Shown here piece by piece: positions 18,235 to 26,152 of a DNA stretch of 64,000 bases. A model generated the notes under the pieces. It did no database searches and had not been told where the DNA came from. It saw only the letters and a program-made list of their open reading frames with translations. The position numbers and the translations under genes were made by a program. This DNA is from Psychrosphaera haliotis (lineage in GTDB: Bacteria > Pseudomonadota > Gammaproteobacteria > Enterobacterales > Alteromonadaceae). The number at the start of each line of letters is the position of its first letter. The first letter of the stretch is position 1. The stretch covers positions 124,001 to 188,000 of the forward strand of contig NZ_BAAAFQ010000007.1 of NCBI RefSeq assembly GCF_039523615.1, given 5' to 3'.

Positions 18235-18399
18235 GACTCCATGTCAAAAAAGGGTGAATGAATAATCGTCTCTGCAGATAGCTACAAGTACAAAATACAA
18301 TTTAACTATTTGAAATTAATTACGATTAAAACCTGTCTATTAATGATTAAAACACAAAAAGAATAGAAAATGCACACTAAAAATCTAAAGACTTTACGT

Positions 18400-18447
18400 C
18401 TATCCCAACATTGTCTATCTCAATAGCTATCTCAACGTTTATCTCAA
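18400..18447. repeat. Four degenerate CTATCTCAA repeats
   Basis: CTATCCCAA (18400), CTATCTCAA (18415), CTATCTCAA (18427) and TTATCTCAA (18439) follow one another at 12-15 bp spacing just beyond the rsuA stop. This may be simple tandem decay or a binding array; I cannot tell which. Confidence 0.4.
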
Positions 18448-18450
18448 AAC

Positions 18451-19137
18451 CTAACTCAGGGTTTTAATTTCTTTCGGGGTTAGATAGCGCCATTGTCTTT
18501 CCTCAACATCAAGTTTTACATTACCAATTGACTCTCGGTGAAGGGAAATCACTTTATTGCCAATAGCAGAAAACATACGTTTTACTTGATGAAACTTGCC
18601 TTCGGTAATGGTCAGTAACACTTCCCGTGAAGTTAGGACTTCTAAGACTGCAGGGCGCGTTAGATTTTGCTCGCCTTGTAATTTAATACCAGCTTTAAAC
18701 TTTTCAGTCGCATCCATGGCAATGTCTTTGGACAACTTAACTCGATAAACCTTACTGCACTCTTTATTTGGCGATGTAATATTAAATGACCAACGTCCAT
18801 CATCAGTAATTAAAACCATACCGGTAGTATCAGCATCGAGTCGGCCAGCAATATGTAATTCAGAAGGGTTTTCAACACTGAGATGGTTGAATAAAGAGGG
18901 GTATTCTTCATCTATGTTGGAGCAAATAGTACCAGCGGGTTTATGCATAATAATATAACGAAAGTCTCTGGCTTTAAGTATGTCGCCATTTAGACGTAGG
19001 TCATTATTTTCATGAACTTGAGTCGCCTCATTCACTTCAATAGCGCCGTTAACGGTGACTTGGCCTGCCTTAATTAATTCAACTGCCTTTGTTTTTGTTA
19101 GCGCAGTACTTTTACAAACAAATTTATCAAGGCGCAT
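18451..19137 (-). CDS. rsuA: 16S rRNA pseudouridine-516 synthase RsuA
   Basis: A 228-aa protein with an N-terminal S4 RNA-binding domain (MRLDKFVCKSTALTKTKAVE) and a pseudouridine synthase domain. The catalytic Asp is in HIAGRLDADTTGMVLITDDG, followed by RWSFNITSPNKECSKVYRVKL and ITEGKFHQVKRMFSAIGNKV. The length and the W-S-x-x-ITSP motif fit RsuA rather than RluB/E/F. It modifies U516 of 16S rRNA. The 82-aa membrane protein gene lies 11 bp upstream. Confidence 0.92.
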   Translation of the reverse strand: MRLDKFVCKSTALTKTKAVELIKAGQVTVNGAIEVNEATQVHENNDLRLNGDILKARDFRYIIMHKPAGTICSNIDEEYPSLFNHLSVENPSELHIAGRLDADTTGMVLITDDGRWSFNITSPNKECSKVYRVKLSKDIAMDATEKFKAGIKLQGEQNLTRPAVLEVLTSREVLLTITEGKFHQVKRMFSAIGNKVISLHRESIGNVKLDVEERQWRYLTPKEIKTLS

Positions 19138-19148
19138 TGCTGGTACTC

Positions 19149-19397
19149 TTAAAGATCTTTTGGTTTATCGTTGCCTGAATGCTTCGCCACTTTTGCGATA
19201 TCAATTAACCAAGTAAACATATTCTCAAATGCATAAATACATATTACAAATATAAGAAACACCCAAATAGAAAAGCTATCAAAAGAGATTATGCTTGTTT
19301 TAGAGATATCAATAAGTGCCAATTCAAACAGCAAAACTGCAGATGTAATGGCTAATACAATGATACTCGCACTTTCTAATATGCTTCTTTTTTTCAT
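19149..19397 (-). CDS. Small two-helix membrane protein
   Basis: 82 aa with two strong transmembrane helices (SIIVLAITSAVLLFELALI and FSIWVFLIFVICIYAFENMF) and a charged tail. The 11-bp gap to rsuA suggests co-transcription. Family not recognised. Confidence 0.65.
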   Translation of the reverse strand: MKKRSILESASIIVLAITSAVLLFELALIDISKTSIISFDSFSIWVFLIFVICIYAFENMFTWLIDIAKVAKHSGNDKPKDL

Positions 19398-19451
19398 AAG
19401 CTATCCTTTTCTTTTATCGTGTTTGTAACCAATGATAGTGGTTAGTGGTTT

Positions 19452-20144
19452 TTAACAGGTCGCAAGCTGTACTGCTTTTGATGCATGGATCAGAGTTGTA
19501 TCATAAAGTGGCACGTTTGTATGCTGTTGCTGTACGAGTAGCGATATTTCCGTGCATCCTAGAATGACGGCTTCGGCACCTTGGTTATGGAGTTTTTCTA
19601 TGACTTGAATGTATCGTTCACGAGACGTTTCTTGGATGTTGCCTAGACAAAGCTCAGAATAAATAATGTCATGCACAGCACTTTGGTCTTCACTATTTGG
19701 CACAATCACTTCAATCCCGTACTTATCGCTAATACGATTTTTATAGAATCCTTGCTCCATAGTGAACTGTGTACCTAATAAACCCACTCGTTTAATACCA
19801 TCCGCTACTAATTGTTCTGCGGTCGCATCGGCAATATGAACAAGAGGTATAGAAAGTGACTGTTCTATTTTTTCTGCTACTTTATGCATGGTATTGGTAC
19901 AAATTAGAATGAAATCTGCACCTCCAGCCTCAATGTTTTTTGCCGCGTTCGACAATATGACAGCGGTGTCGTCCCAACGGCCTTGGTGCTGTAACTTCTC
20001 AATTTCAGCAAAATCGACACTATAAAGACACATTTTTGCTGAGTGTAAACCGCCCAATTGAGCTTTTACGCCTTCATTAATATTTTTGTAGTAGTTCGCC
20101 GTAGATTCCCAACTCATGCCACCTAACAAACCAATTGTTTTCAT
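19452..20144 (-). CDS. Aspartate/glutamate racemase family protein (YgeA/RacX-like)
   Basis: A 230-aa cofactor-independent amino-acid racemase. It shows MKTIGLLGGMSWESTANYYK, the first catalytic Cys in LICTNTMHKVAE and the second in ILGCTEISLL. The GGMSWEST signature is typical of the broad-specificity racemase group containing E. coli YgeA. It probably makes a non-canonical D-amino acid; the substrate cannot be read from sequence. It lies 6 bp downstream of a SnoaL-like gene in a tight minus-strand series. Confidence 0.92.
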   Translation of the reverse strand: MKTIGLLGGMSWESTANYYKNINEGVKAQLGGLHSAKMCLYSVDFAEIEKLQHQGRWDDTAVILSNAAKNIEAGGADFILICTNTMHKVAEKIEQSLSIPLVHIADATAEQLVADGIKRVGLLGTQFTMEQGFYKNRISDKYGIEVIVPNSEDQSAVHDIIYSELCLGNIQETSRERYIQVIEKLHNQGAEAVILGCTEISLLVQQQHTNVPLYDTTLIHASKAVQLATC

Positions 20145-20150
20145 AAAGAA

Positions 20151-20612
20151 CTACTCGTGATATTTACGAATGACCGCGACTTTATCACCTTCTAACTCAA
20201 GCACTTCCATCATAGTTTGAGAGTACTCAATAGGCTGATTATTTTGTGGATGAACGCCTTTTGCGTAATTTTTGTAACGAATAGCAATTGCGGAGTTATT
20301 GAATACAAATACGTCTAACAATGTTGCTTCGTATTTGTCATGAGCACCTAAATAAAATGTCATCCCTTTTCTCATCGACGCTTTCCCGTCCGGCAACCTA
20401 GAATCGTCAACTACATATGGTAAATGTGAGTGACCAATATCGTCCGTTAATAAAGAAAGATAGCTTTCTAGCTCTTTGCTTGTTGCGTTTGGCTTTTGGG
20501 TTTCCGTCATGAGTTTAAAGTAGTGATGAGCAAACCTTTCTAAGTTTAACTCTTTGGCAAGTAATGAAAACGAGCTACAAAATAATAGGGTGAATAGAAT
20601 TAGGTGTTTCAT
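20151..20612 (-). CDS. Secreted NTF2/SnoaL-like protein
   Basis: 153 aa with signal peptide (LILFTLLFCSSFSLLAK). The mature part has the cone-shaped NTF2-like pattern: an N-terminal helix ERFAHHYFKLMTE, YLSLLTDDIGHSHLPYV, ATLLDVFVFNNSAIAIRYKN and a C-terminal MMEVLELEGDKVAVIRKYH strand pair. The role is unknown; such proteins bind or isomerise small hydrophobic molecules. Confidence 0.75.
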   Translation of the reverse strand: MKHLILFTLLFCSSFSLLAKELNLERFAHHYFKLMTETQKPNATSKELESYLSLLTDDIGHSHLPYVVDDSRLPDGKASMRKGMTFYLGAHDKYEATLLDVFVFNNSAIAIRYKNYAKGVHPQNNQPIEYSQTMMEVLELEGDKVAVIRKYHE

Positions 20613-20653
20613 TAAAACTCCATTTTAATTTATGTTTTGTTTAACATTTAGGC

Positions 20654-21520
20654 TTAGTTGCTAGTTAGCGCTTTAATGCTTTTTACAACTAGGTATCGGT
20701 CTACAATATGTAGATGATGCTTTTCTGACTTAGAATATACAATCCGGCTATTAGTGGACAAGCTTTTGAAATATGCCTCGGCGTCAGCCTCTAATGAATT
20801 CATGCTTTTAGCTATTTCGTCTGGCACAAATGGCGGATCATAACGCTTGTTTGTTTGTTTTGATCTTACGGTTATAATCGGTTTATCACCAAAGTTAGCG
20901 GCATTAGACAATATTTTATAGCTTTCCATATGGTCAACGTTTTCAGGCACTCTTTTAAACATTGCGTCGTGTACACTTTGTTCAAAGCTATAGTAGTTTT
21001 GCAGTTTTTTGTTTTCTGATTTGAAGTTCTCAGGCCAGCGAGTCCCCATAGTATAAAAGTAGCCAAATACAGGAGGATCAATTAAAACAGCGCCAAGTAC
21101 TTCTTGAGGGTAAAGGTTGTTGTAAGCGCTAATGACGTAAGATGCATATGAGCCTCCGGCAAAGTAAAATGGCGCTTTAACATCGGCAGCGGCCAGTAAT
21201 TTATTTAACCTAATGGCCATATCATTTACCGTGAAAGGAACGGGACCTTTTTCGCTTTTACCTAATCCTGCGCGATCATATAAACAAATACTATAATCAC
21301 TTTTTAATCGGTCTATATTTTCTAGCCAAACCCCATCAGAGCCAGCGCGACCAAATCCTTGTTCTAGGATTAATTGTGGTTTGTCGTTTTCATAACATTC
21401 GAGGTAAAGCTTGAATCCGCCAACATCATATAATCCTGCTTTGGTCGGCTTAAGGTTAAGCTCTGTCGCTAACGTTGCAAAAGAATACAAACATAAAATC
21501 ACACTCGTCATTAACTTCAT
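20654..21520 (-). CDS. Secreted alpha/beta hydrolase
   Basis: 288 aa with a signal peptide. Hydrolase fold: LILEQGFGRAGSDGVWLENI (oxyanion region), SICLYDRAGLGKSEKG, nucleophile elbow in FYFAGGSYASYVISAY, AVLIDPPVFG, and a late catalytic His candidate in KHHLHIVDRY. Similar to periplasmic esterase/haloperoxidase-like enzymes; substrate unknown. Forty-one bp separate it from the downstream SnoaL-like gene. Confidence 0.88.
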   Translation of the reverse strand: MKLMTSVILCLYSFATLATELNLKPTKAGLYDVGGFKLYLECYENDKPQLILEQGFGRAGSDGVWLENIDRLKSDYSICLYDRAGLGKSEKGPVPFTVNDMAIRLNKLLAAADVKAPFYFAGGSYASYVISAYNNLYPQEVLGAVLIDPPVFGYFYTMGTRWPENFKSENKKLQNYYSFEQSVHDAMFKRVPENVDHMESYKILSNAANFGDKPIITVRSKQTNKRYDPPFVPDEIAKSMNSLEADAEAYFKSLSTNSRIVYSKSEKHHLHIVDRYLVVKSIKALTSN

Positions 21521-21541
21521 ACAAACTCCATTTAATTAAAC

Positions 21542-21901
21542 TTACTCACCAATCCCAACAAAACCTACCATGCGGCAGATCAAATCGCCGTCTTGCTCTA
21601 CAAAATACTGACCAAGTTGGGTTTGTTCAGTACCTTCAGGGCCGAGTCCACTGAATGCAACAGTGACGCGAGTTACGCCAGCAATCGAGTCGGCTTTTAT
21701 AACCTTTGCAGACCATCCTGGTGCATGTGCACTGAACATGCCTACATAATTATTTAGTGATTCGATTCCATTGATTGTTTCAGGCGTTCGAGGATCATCA
21801 TATTTAATAGCCTCTACAACAGAGCTATTTATTGTAGAAAATCGAAGTTTTTCATCCTCAATTTGCCAGGCTTTAAAAAATGTTTTAATACAATCAGACA
21901 T
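21542..21901 (-). CDS. NTF2/SnoaL-like protein
   Basis: 119 aa, cytosolic. CIKTFFKAWQIEDEKLRFSTI at the start, then ING(I)ESLNNYVGMFSAHAPGWS, the classic SnoaL pattern, and GQYFVEQDGDLICRMVGFVG at the end. It overlaps the upstream GNAT gene by 8 bp, so the two are translationally coupled. No substrate can be assigned. Confidence 0.85.
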   Translation of the reverse strand: MSDCIKTFFKAWQIEDEKLRFSTINSSVVEAIKYDDPRTPETINGIESLNNYVGMFSAHAPGWSAKVIKADSIAGVTRVTVAFSGLGPEGTEQTQLGQYFVEQDGDLICRMVGFVGIGE

Positions 21902-22406
21902 TACGGGTTCCTTTTTTAAATTTTAATTTAGCAAATATATGACTGTCATAAAATTTACCATTTTTATAAATTGCTTGTTGAAGAATAGCTTCTGGTAAAT
22001 AATTACATTTTTCCAGAACTCTCATTGAGCCGGTATTACCTGAGAAAACGGCTGCGTACAGTCTGTTTATCTCTGTGGTTCGAAATACCTCTTCTGTAAC
22101 AATATTAACAGCCTGTGTAGCAAAACCTTGGCCCCAATATTCTGAGCAAAGCCAATAGCCAATTTCTCCATTTCGCGAGTATTCGAATTCATCTGTCGAC
22201 ACACCGATGCAACCAACAAGTTCATCTGCAATAGTAATGGCACGAATTAAACTTAATTTACTGCCTTCTTTTATCCACCAATCGGCATCAGCCTCGGTAT
22301 AAGGGTTCGGAATTTTGGATGATAGATATTCAGATACTCGTGGATCATTGAGAATTTCAATTAACCTAATCTTATCCGAATCTTTAAATTGTCTTAATGA
22401 AATCAT
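21894..22406 (-). CDS. GNAT N-acetyltransferase
   Basis: 170 aa, RimJ/L-like. It begins MISLRQFKDSDKIRLIEILN, has EIGYWLCSEYWGQGFATQAV (acetyl-CoA loop) and INRLYAAVFSGNTGSMRVLEKCNYLPE. Acceptor unknown. It is the first gene of an overlapping pair with a SnoaL-like protein and follows a small lipoprotein gene by 20 bp. Confidence 0.9.
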   Translation of the reverse strand: MISLRQFKDSDKIRLIEILNDPRVSEYLSSKIPNPYTEADADWWIKEGSKLSLIRAITIADELVGCIGVSTDEFEYSRNGEIGYWLCSEYWGQGFATQAVNIVTEEVFRTTEINRLYAAVFSGNTGSMRVLEKCNYLPEAILQQAIYKNGKFYDSHIFAKLKFKKGTRNV

Positions 22407-22426
22407 TTTACAAACACAAACTTTGA

Positions 22427-22738
22427 TTAAATATCAATGACATCACGGCTCGTTAATAAGTCGAGGTGTCCAACGCTTTTGATTACATGTAACTCTTTGT
22501 TTTTATTTTGTTGTGCTATATGAATTCCAATGGATGTATAGTTATCAGGTTGCTCTATCTCAACGATATCTACATTTACATCAGAATTTAGCTTTCGAAT
22601 ATTATTAAGAGTTTCAGCATAGTTGCTAGAAGCGATGGGGGTTTGGTTTGCTAAAAGGGATTTTTTACTTGGCGCTAAGGTCATACAGCCGTTTAAAAGC
22701 AATAAACCGATTAAAATAATAGGTAGTTTAAAGTGCAC
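22427..22738 (-). CDS. Small lipoprotein
   Basis: 103 aa with lipobox LLNGC (Cys18) after a hydrophobic signal. The mature part (LNNIRKLNSDVNVDIVEIEQ, then SIGIHIAQQNKNKELHVIKS) has an alternating beta pattern. No family recognised. It appears to open the minus-strand run that continues to rsuA. Confidence 0.7.
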   Translation of the reverse strand: MHFKLPIILIGLLLLNGCMTLAPSKKSLLANQTPIASSNYAETLNNIRKLNSDVNVDIVEIEQPDNYTSIGIHIAQQNKNKELHVIKSVGHLDLLTSRDVIDI

Positions 22739-22952
22739 AAGATCATTCCTTAAGTTTTGTACTTTAAAACCACTTTACATTAAGCCAATTCTATAAGCCA
22801 ATCAATAAGTTAAAATAAAGCCCTGACATACCAACAGTTATAAACGCTAAAAAGCTGAGAACGGCGGTTCTTTCAGGAACCGCGTGGATTACCAGTGAAG
22901 GCATTTCCTTGTTGGCTTATATACTCTCTCCTAAATATAAAGCTACTTTATC

Positions 22953-23366
22953 TTAGAAGTAAGTGTATACCAAGCCGATTAGGTACAACTGTGCAAACAA
23001 GCCAATCATATAGAAGTAACTACGTGGACTTGGGTTTTTATTGGTGGCGATAGCATAAAACAACACCATATGAACCAAACGCGCGATAAAAAAGACAATA
23101 GTCACATTAAGTAAGTGCTGTGGCGTTACGCCCACCATAATTGCAATAATTACGCTGAGTATGAAAACAGGCACGTTTTCCAGTGAATTTAAAAATGTAC
23201 GATTACTTCTAAAAACAAAAGAGAAATGATCTAACTCGGCGCTTACAACACCCGGAATGTATTCACTTTGTTTTCTATGGGCAACAGTCGCGATTAACTG
23301 TTGTATTAGTACCATGGCGATTAGCGATAAAACGACAAACAGTACGTGGGTGTATTGTTCAAACAT
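22953..23366 (-). CDS. MAPEG-family membrane protein
   Basis: A 137-aa protein with four helices. The start at 23366 is preferred because AAGGAAG lies 8 bp upstream; the longer frame would begin inside the regulator palindrome. MAPEG traits are RSNRTFLNSLENVPVFIL, where Asn/Glu contact glutathione in eukaryotic relatives, and FFIARLVHMVLFYAIATN. Bacterial members are assumed to handle lipid or glutathione electrophiles. The gene is divergent from an OhrR-like regulator with two shared palindromes, suggesting redox control. Confidence 0.9.
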   Translation of the reverse strand: MFEQYTHVLFVVLSLIAMVLIQQLIATVAHRKQSEYIPGVVSAELDHFSFVFRSNRTFLNSLENVPVFILSVIIAIMVGVTPQHLLNVTIVFFIARLVHMVLFYAIATNKNPSPRSYFYMIGLFAQLYLIGLVYTYF

Positions 23367-23389
23367 GTAGGCTTCCTTAATGAATTTAA

Positions 23390-23401
23390 TTTGCATGCAA
23401 A
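23390..23401. promoter_or_regulatory. Palindrome, operator copy 1 (MarR/OhrR type)
   Basis: TTTGCATGCAAA is a perfect 12-bp palindrome 24 bp upstream of the MAPEG start. It shares the pattern ATTTGYAYGCAAASt with the second copy at 23437. Confidence 0.6.
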
Positions 23402-23436
23402 GTATGCTAAATTAATTACCTGACCAACGCAACTAA

Positions 23437-23448
23437 TTTGTACGCAAA
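23437..23448. promoter_or_regulatory. Palindrome, operator copy 2 (MarR/OhrR type)
   Basis: TTTGTACGCAAA is a near-perfect copy of the first palindrome, lying 6 bp upstream of the regulator's ATG. Binding here would block the regulator's own translation start or promoter. The centre-to-centre distance to copy 1 is 47 bp. Confidence 0.55.
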
Positions 23449-23454
23449 CTAAAT

Positions 23455-23880
23455 ATGAAGCAATTAAATCTCTCCAATCAATTATGTCATCGCTACTACG
23501 TTGCCTCGAATGCAATCACTCGCGCTTATCGTCCTTTTTTGGACAAATTAGACATTACCTATCCTCAATATGTGGTTTTAATGGCCTTGTGGGAAAAGGA
23601 TAATGTTGACGTAAAGTTTATTAAAGAGAAAACCCATATAGATGGCGGAGCTTTATCGTTAATACTTAAAAAGCTCGAGGCTAAAATGTTATTGCAGTTT
23701 TGCGCTTCAGATAAAGACAAACGTATTAAATTTGTTAAATTAACGGATGCTGGCTGGCAAATGCAAAAAGAGGCCAGCACCATTCCTGAGCAATTAATGT
23801 GTCAGGTGACCGATATAACGAGTGAAGAAGTGAAGCTTCTTAAAACATTGACTGACAAAATTATTGCCAGTTTAATCTAG
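23455..23880 (+). CDS. MarR/OhrR-like redox regulator
   Basis: 141 aa. The N-terminus, LSNQLCHRYYVASNAITRAY then RPFLDKLDITYPQYVVLMAL, closely follows the OhrR pattern, including the reactive cysteine (Cys11 here) in NQLC. The winged helix (KEKTHIDGGALSLILKKLEAK, DKDKRIKFVKLTDAG) is standard MarR. OhrR proteins release DNA when this Cys is oxidised by organic peroxides. Here the divergent neighbour is a MAPEG protein rather than ohr, so the exact inducer is uncertain. Twin palindromes in the shared promoter fit autoregulation plus control of the neighbour. Confidence 0.9.
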   Translation: MKQLNLSNQLCHRYYVASNAITRAYRPFLDKLDITYPQYVVLMALWEKDNVDVKFIKEKTHIDGGALSLILKKLEAKMLLQFCASDKDKRIKFVKLTDAGWQMQKEASTIPEQLMCQVTDITSEEVKLLKTLTDKIIASLI

Positions 23881-23974
23881 CCAATATTTGAAGCTGTACA
23901 AGGGCTTTCATTTTACATTTTTCCTTAGCTCATAATGTTTAATCATCAGCAGTAACTTGCTTACTACCTGAGCA

Positions 23975-24169
23975 TTATTCGATGCTTGATATTTTTTCTT
24001 TTGAGATTTTGGCTTTTAAAGAGTGAAATAAAGAGGCAAAGACAAACGTTGTGAACAACAAAAGTGAACAAAGTAACTTTATGCCAATACTTTCACTGTC
24101 TATAAATGTATTTAAAATTGCAGAAAATAGAACAAATCCAACTAAATAATAGCTATGTACTTTACTCAT
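23975..24169 (-). CDS. Small membrane protein
   Basis: 64 aa when started at ATG 24169, which has AAGGAG 5 bp upstream; upstream in-frame Mets are less likely. Two hydrophobic helices (YYLVGFVLFSAILNTFI and LLCSLLLFTTFVFASLF) and a Lys-rich tail. Family not recognised. Confidence 0.6.
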   Translation of the reverse strand: MSKVHSYYLVGFVLFSAILNTFIDSESIGIKLLCSLLLFTTFVFASLFHSLKAKISKEKISSIE

Positions 24170-24354
24170 GATAACTCCTTTTTGCATATAACCTTGCACA
24201 GACTACACAAGGTGAGTGGTAATTTTTAAGTGCCTAATCATCAAATATATACATTAAGAAAAATGCGATCAATGTAAATAAATAGCCTAAAAATATAAAA
24301 AAAGATTTAGGGTAACTGTCTCAACGAACACAGTGAGTGAGCTTAGTTGTTTTG

Positions 24355-24822
24355 TTAAGTGACATTAACACTCCGGACTTTCTTGTAGCGCATAGCAAGA
24401 ATTGTAAGAATGCCACATAAAATACCGGTGCTTATTGCGCCATGTAAACCCAAAGAAACTACTAGTGGGCGCAAGACAAGTAAATGAATAATGAACGCTG
24501 GTATGAGTGCAATAGCGAATACTTTCAGTTTAACTGTTGCTTCAAAAGGTGAGTTGCAGTGTGGACAGGCTTTTTTCTTTCCCCACTTATTGGCAGCTTT
24601 AGAGAAAAAACCTATTTTCTCTTCACAGGTTGGACACTTAAAGAATTGTTCGTTTGGTTCAAAATTATCTTCGAGTGTCTCTGGGCTACTTTTCTCTAAT
24701 GGTTGTCGCGAATCTAATTCCCCTTTTATTTGCTCTACTCGAGCTGGATAGTTTTCTCTATCTATATTTGCTAGAGCATCTTCTAGCTCTGCAATTGAAT
24801 ACTCTGAATAATTTGGTTCCAT
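24355..24822 (-). CDS. Zinc-ribbon membrane protein
   Basis: 155 aa. The N-terminal helix (YSIAELEDALANIDRENYPA) resembles the short repeats that precede such ribbons. A zinc ribbon follows, with CPTCEEKIGFFS and ACPHCNSPF, then two transmembrane helices (LKVFAIALIPAFIIHLLVL and AISTGILCGILTILAM). No function is known to me. It is 42 bp downstream of the phosphoesterase gene. Confidence 0.7.
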   Translation of the reverse strand: MEPNYSEYSIAELEDALANIDRENYPARVEQIKGELDSRQPLEKSSPETLEDNFEPNEQFFKCPTCEEKIGFFSKAANKWGKKKACPHCNSPFEATVKLKVFAIALIPAFIIHLLVLRPLVVSLGLHGAISTGILCGILTILAMRYKKVRSVNVT

Positions 24823-24864
24823 ATGACTACTACTCCTTTGTACGCTTAGCGCCTTTTTTGATTT

Positions 24865-26082
24865 CTATGATGACTCTGAACTTTCTATTTGAATAAGCGG
24901 GAGCTTTTGCCCTTTTAAACCAACCCTAAAAATAGAGTGATTTTCAATTAATAATGCCTCACTTTCACCTTCGGCATGGTTAACATCAACCCGAATAACT
25001 TTTTCATTAAAGTCAAAACCAATGTGTTTTGTCAAAGTATGTCCAATGGCTATTTTTTTCGCATCATATACTTTCAATAATCGTTCGACATGGCTTTCAG
25101 TTGCCTTTTTACCTAGCCCATAGTGACTCATATCTTTAGCTAAGCCCCGATAAAACAGTAATCCTTTTGAGCTATGTAAAATATCCCCTTCAATATTTTT
25201 TATAATGGTTCCTGTTGTTACAAAGGAGTCTTTTGCTAAATTGTCGATGAATTCTAACGTTGGCTTTTTACTCAGGACTTCAGGGGATATACCACCATGA
25301 ACATATAGAATATCGTTTATCTTCAATACAACGGGTTTACTCCGTAACCAGCGGCCAAGCACTGTTTCGTCAGACCACAATTGACGTTGCGTCATGCTAG
25401 TTGCGCGATATGTACCAAAATACTTTTTGGCTACCGATTTTGTTCTGCCATCCAACAAGTAACGTTCATGATTCCCGAGAACATAGTGGAGCCTGCCCCC
25501 GGCTTTCTTCGCCTCAGCTTCAAGTTTGTATAGCAACCAGAGTGTTGGCACAACATTCGTGCCTCGGTCTACCATGTCGCCAATTAAAACCAGGTGCCCT
25601 TTACCAAAACTCCAATCTAACGAGTCGTTTATTACGCCATTGGCGACGAGTAAATTGACAGTAGCGTCGAAGTTTCCTTCGAGATCGGAAATAGCCAATA
25701 CATTTTCAGTTGTGGAGTAATTCAACTTGGAGCGAGGATATGAGTGTCGTAAAGGCACTTTAAATTGAGTTTGAGATTTATTGTCTACAGTGACTAAAAG
25801 CTCACCATGAACAGGTAATTTAGTAACGCTGTTAATTGACTGCTCGGTACTTGCAACTCTTAGAGCTAATGGTTTATTCGAGTCTACAAAAACATAGGGT
25901 CCATCATGCTTAACGAGTTTGTTTTGATATTCGATAAATAGCCACTCATCGGTGCTTTTGGAGTAGCCCAAGTAACGTCCGTCTGTAACCCTAATGCCAG
26001 TTCCGCTATACCAGCTAAATCCCGCAAGCGATATAACCAAAGTAAGAACTACTGTAGTCACAATATATAAAAACTTTTTCAA
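24865..26082 (-). CDS. Membrane-anchored calcineurin-like metallophosphoesterase
   Basis: I choose TTG at 26082, which has AAGGAAG 7 bp upstream, giving about 405 aa. An N-terminal helix (FLYIVTTVVLTLVISLAGFS) anchors it facing the periplasm. The catalytic domain shows AISDLEGNFDATV (block I, Glu where many families have His), GHLVLIGDMVDRG (block II), YVLGNHERYL (block III), and late AIGHTLTKH and RVDVNH. This matches a Shewanella-like phosphatase group. Substrate unknown. It lies just beyond the distal end of the integron array, and the array's last attC is broken at its start. Confidence 0.87.
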   Translation of the reverse strand: MKKFLYIVTTVVLTLVISLAGFSWYSGTGIRVTDGRYLGYSKSTDEWLFIEYQNKLVKHDGPYVFVDSNKPLALRVASTEQSINSVTKLPVHGELLVTVDNKSQTQFKVPLRHSYPRSKLNYSTTENVLAISDLEGNFDATVNLLVANGVINDSLDWSFGKGHLVLIGDMVDRGTNVVPTLWLLYKLEAEAKKAGGRLHYVLGNHERYLLDGRTKSVAKKYFGTYRATSMTQRQLWSDETVLGRWLRSKPVVLKINDILYVHGGISPEVLSKKPTLEFIDNLAKDSFVTTGTIIKNIEGDILHSSKGLLFYRGLAKDMSHYGLGKKATESHVERLLKVYDAKKIAIGHTLTKHIGFDFNEKVIRVDVNHAEGESEALLIENHSIFRVGLKGQKLPLIQIESSESS

Positions 26083-26136
26083 ACTAAAACTTCCTTGTAC
26101 TAAAACCAACTGTTATTTGTCATGGTTAATTTGCTT

Positions 26137-26143
26137 GTTATAG
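26137..26143 (-). repeat. Half attC (R'' box only) at distal array end
   Basis: GTTATAGTGCC at 26137 is complementary to GGCACTATAAC at 26936-26946, so it is the R'' box of the last cassette. Beyond it the usual TTCAAGAGG L'' box, central stem and R' box are absent, and the sequence runs into the phosphoesterase leader. The attC seems to have been truncated by deletion. Confidence 0.65.
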
Positions 26144-26152
26144 TGCCAAATA

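Noticed and set aside
22791..22904. 37-aa hydrophobic minus-strand ORF between the MAPEG and lipoprotein genes
   Set aside because: ATG has AAGGA too close to serve as ribosome site and the frame spans a GCGGTTC/GAACCGC hairpin; no family recognised.
24300..24360. GTTAAGT near 24354 as another attC end
   Set aside because: Matches the GTTRRRY core, but no complementary box at the far end of the putative cassette and no second L box or stem.
13548..24822. Whole minus-strand accessory region as a continuation of the integron array
   Set aside because: Gene spacings are often 6-42 bp with overlaps, and no R''/L''/L'/R' boxes could be found between genes.
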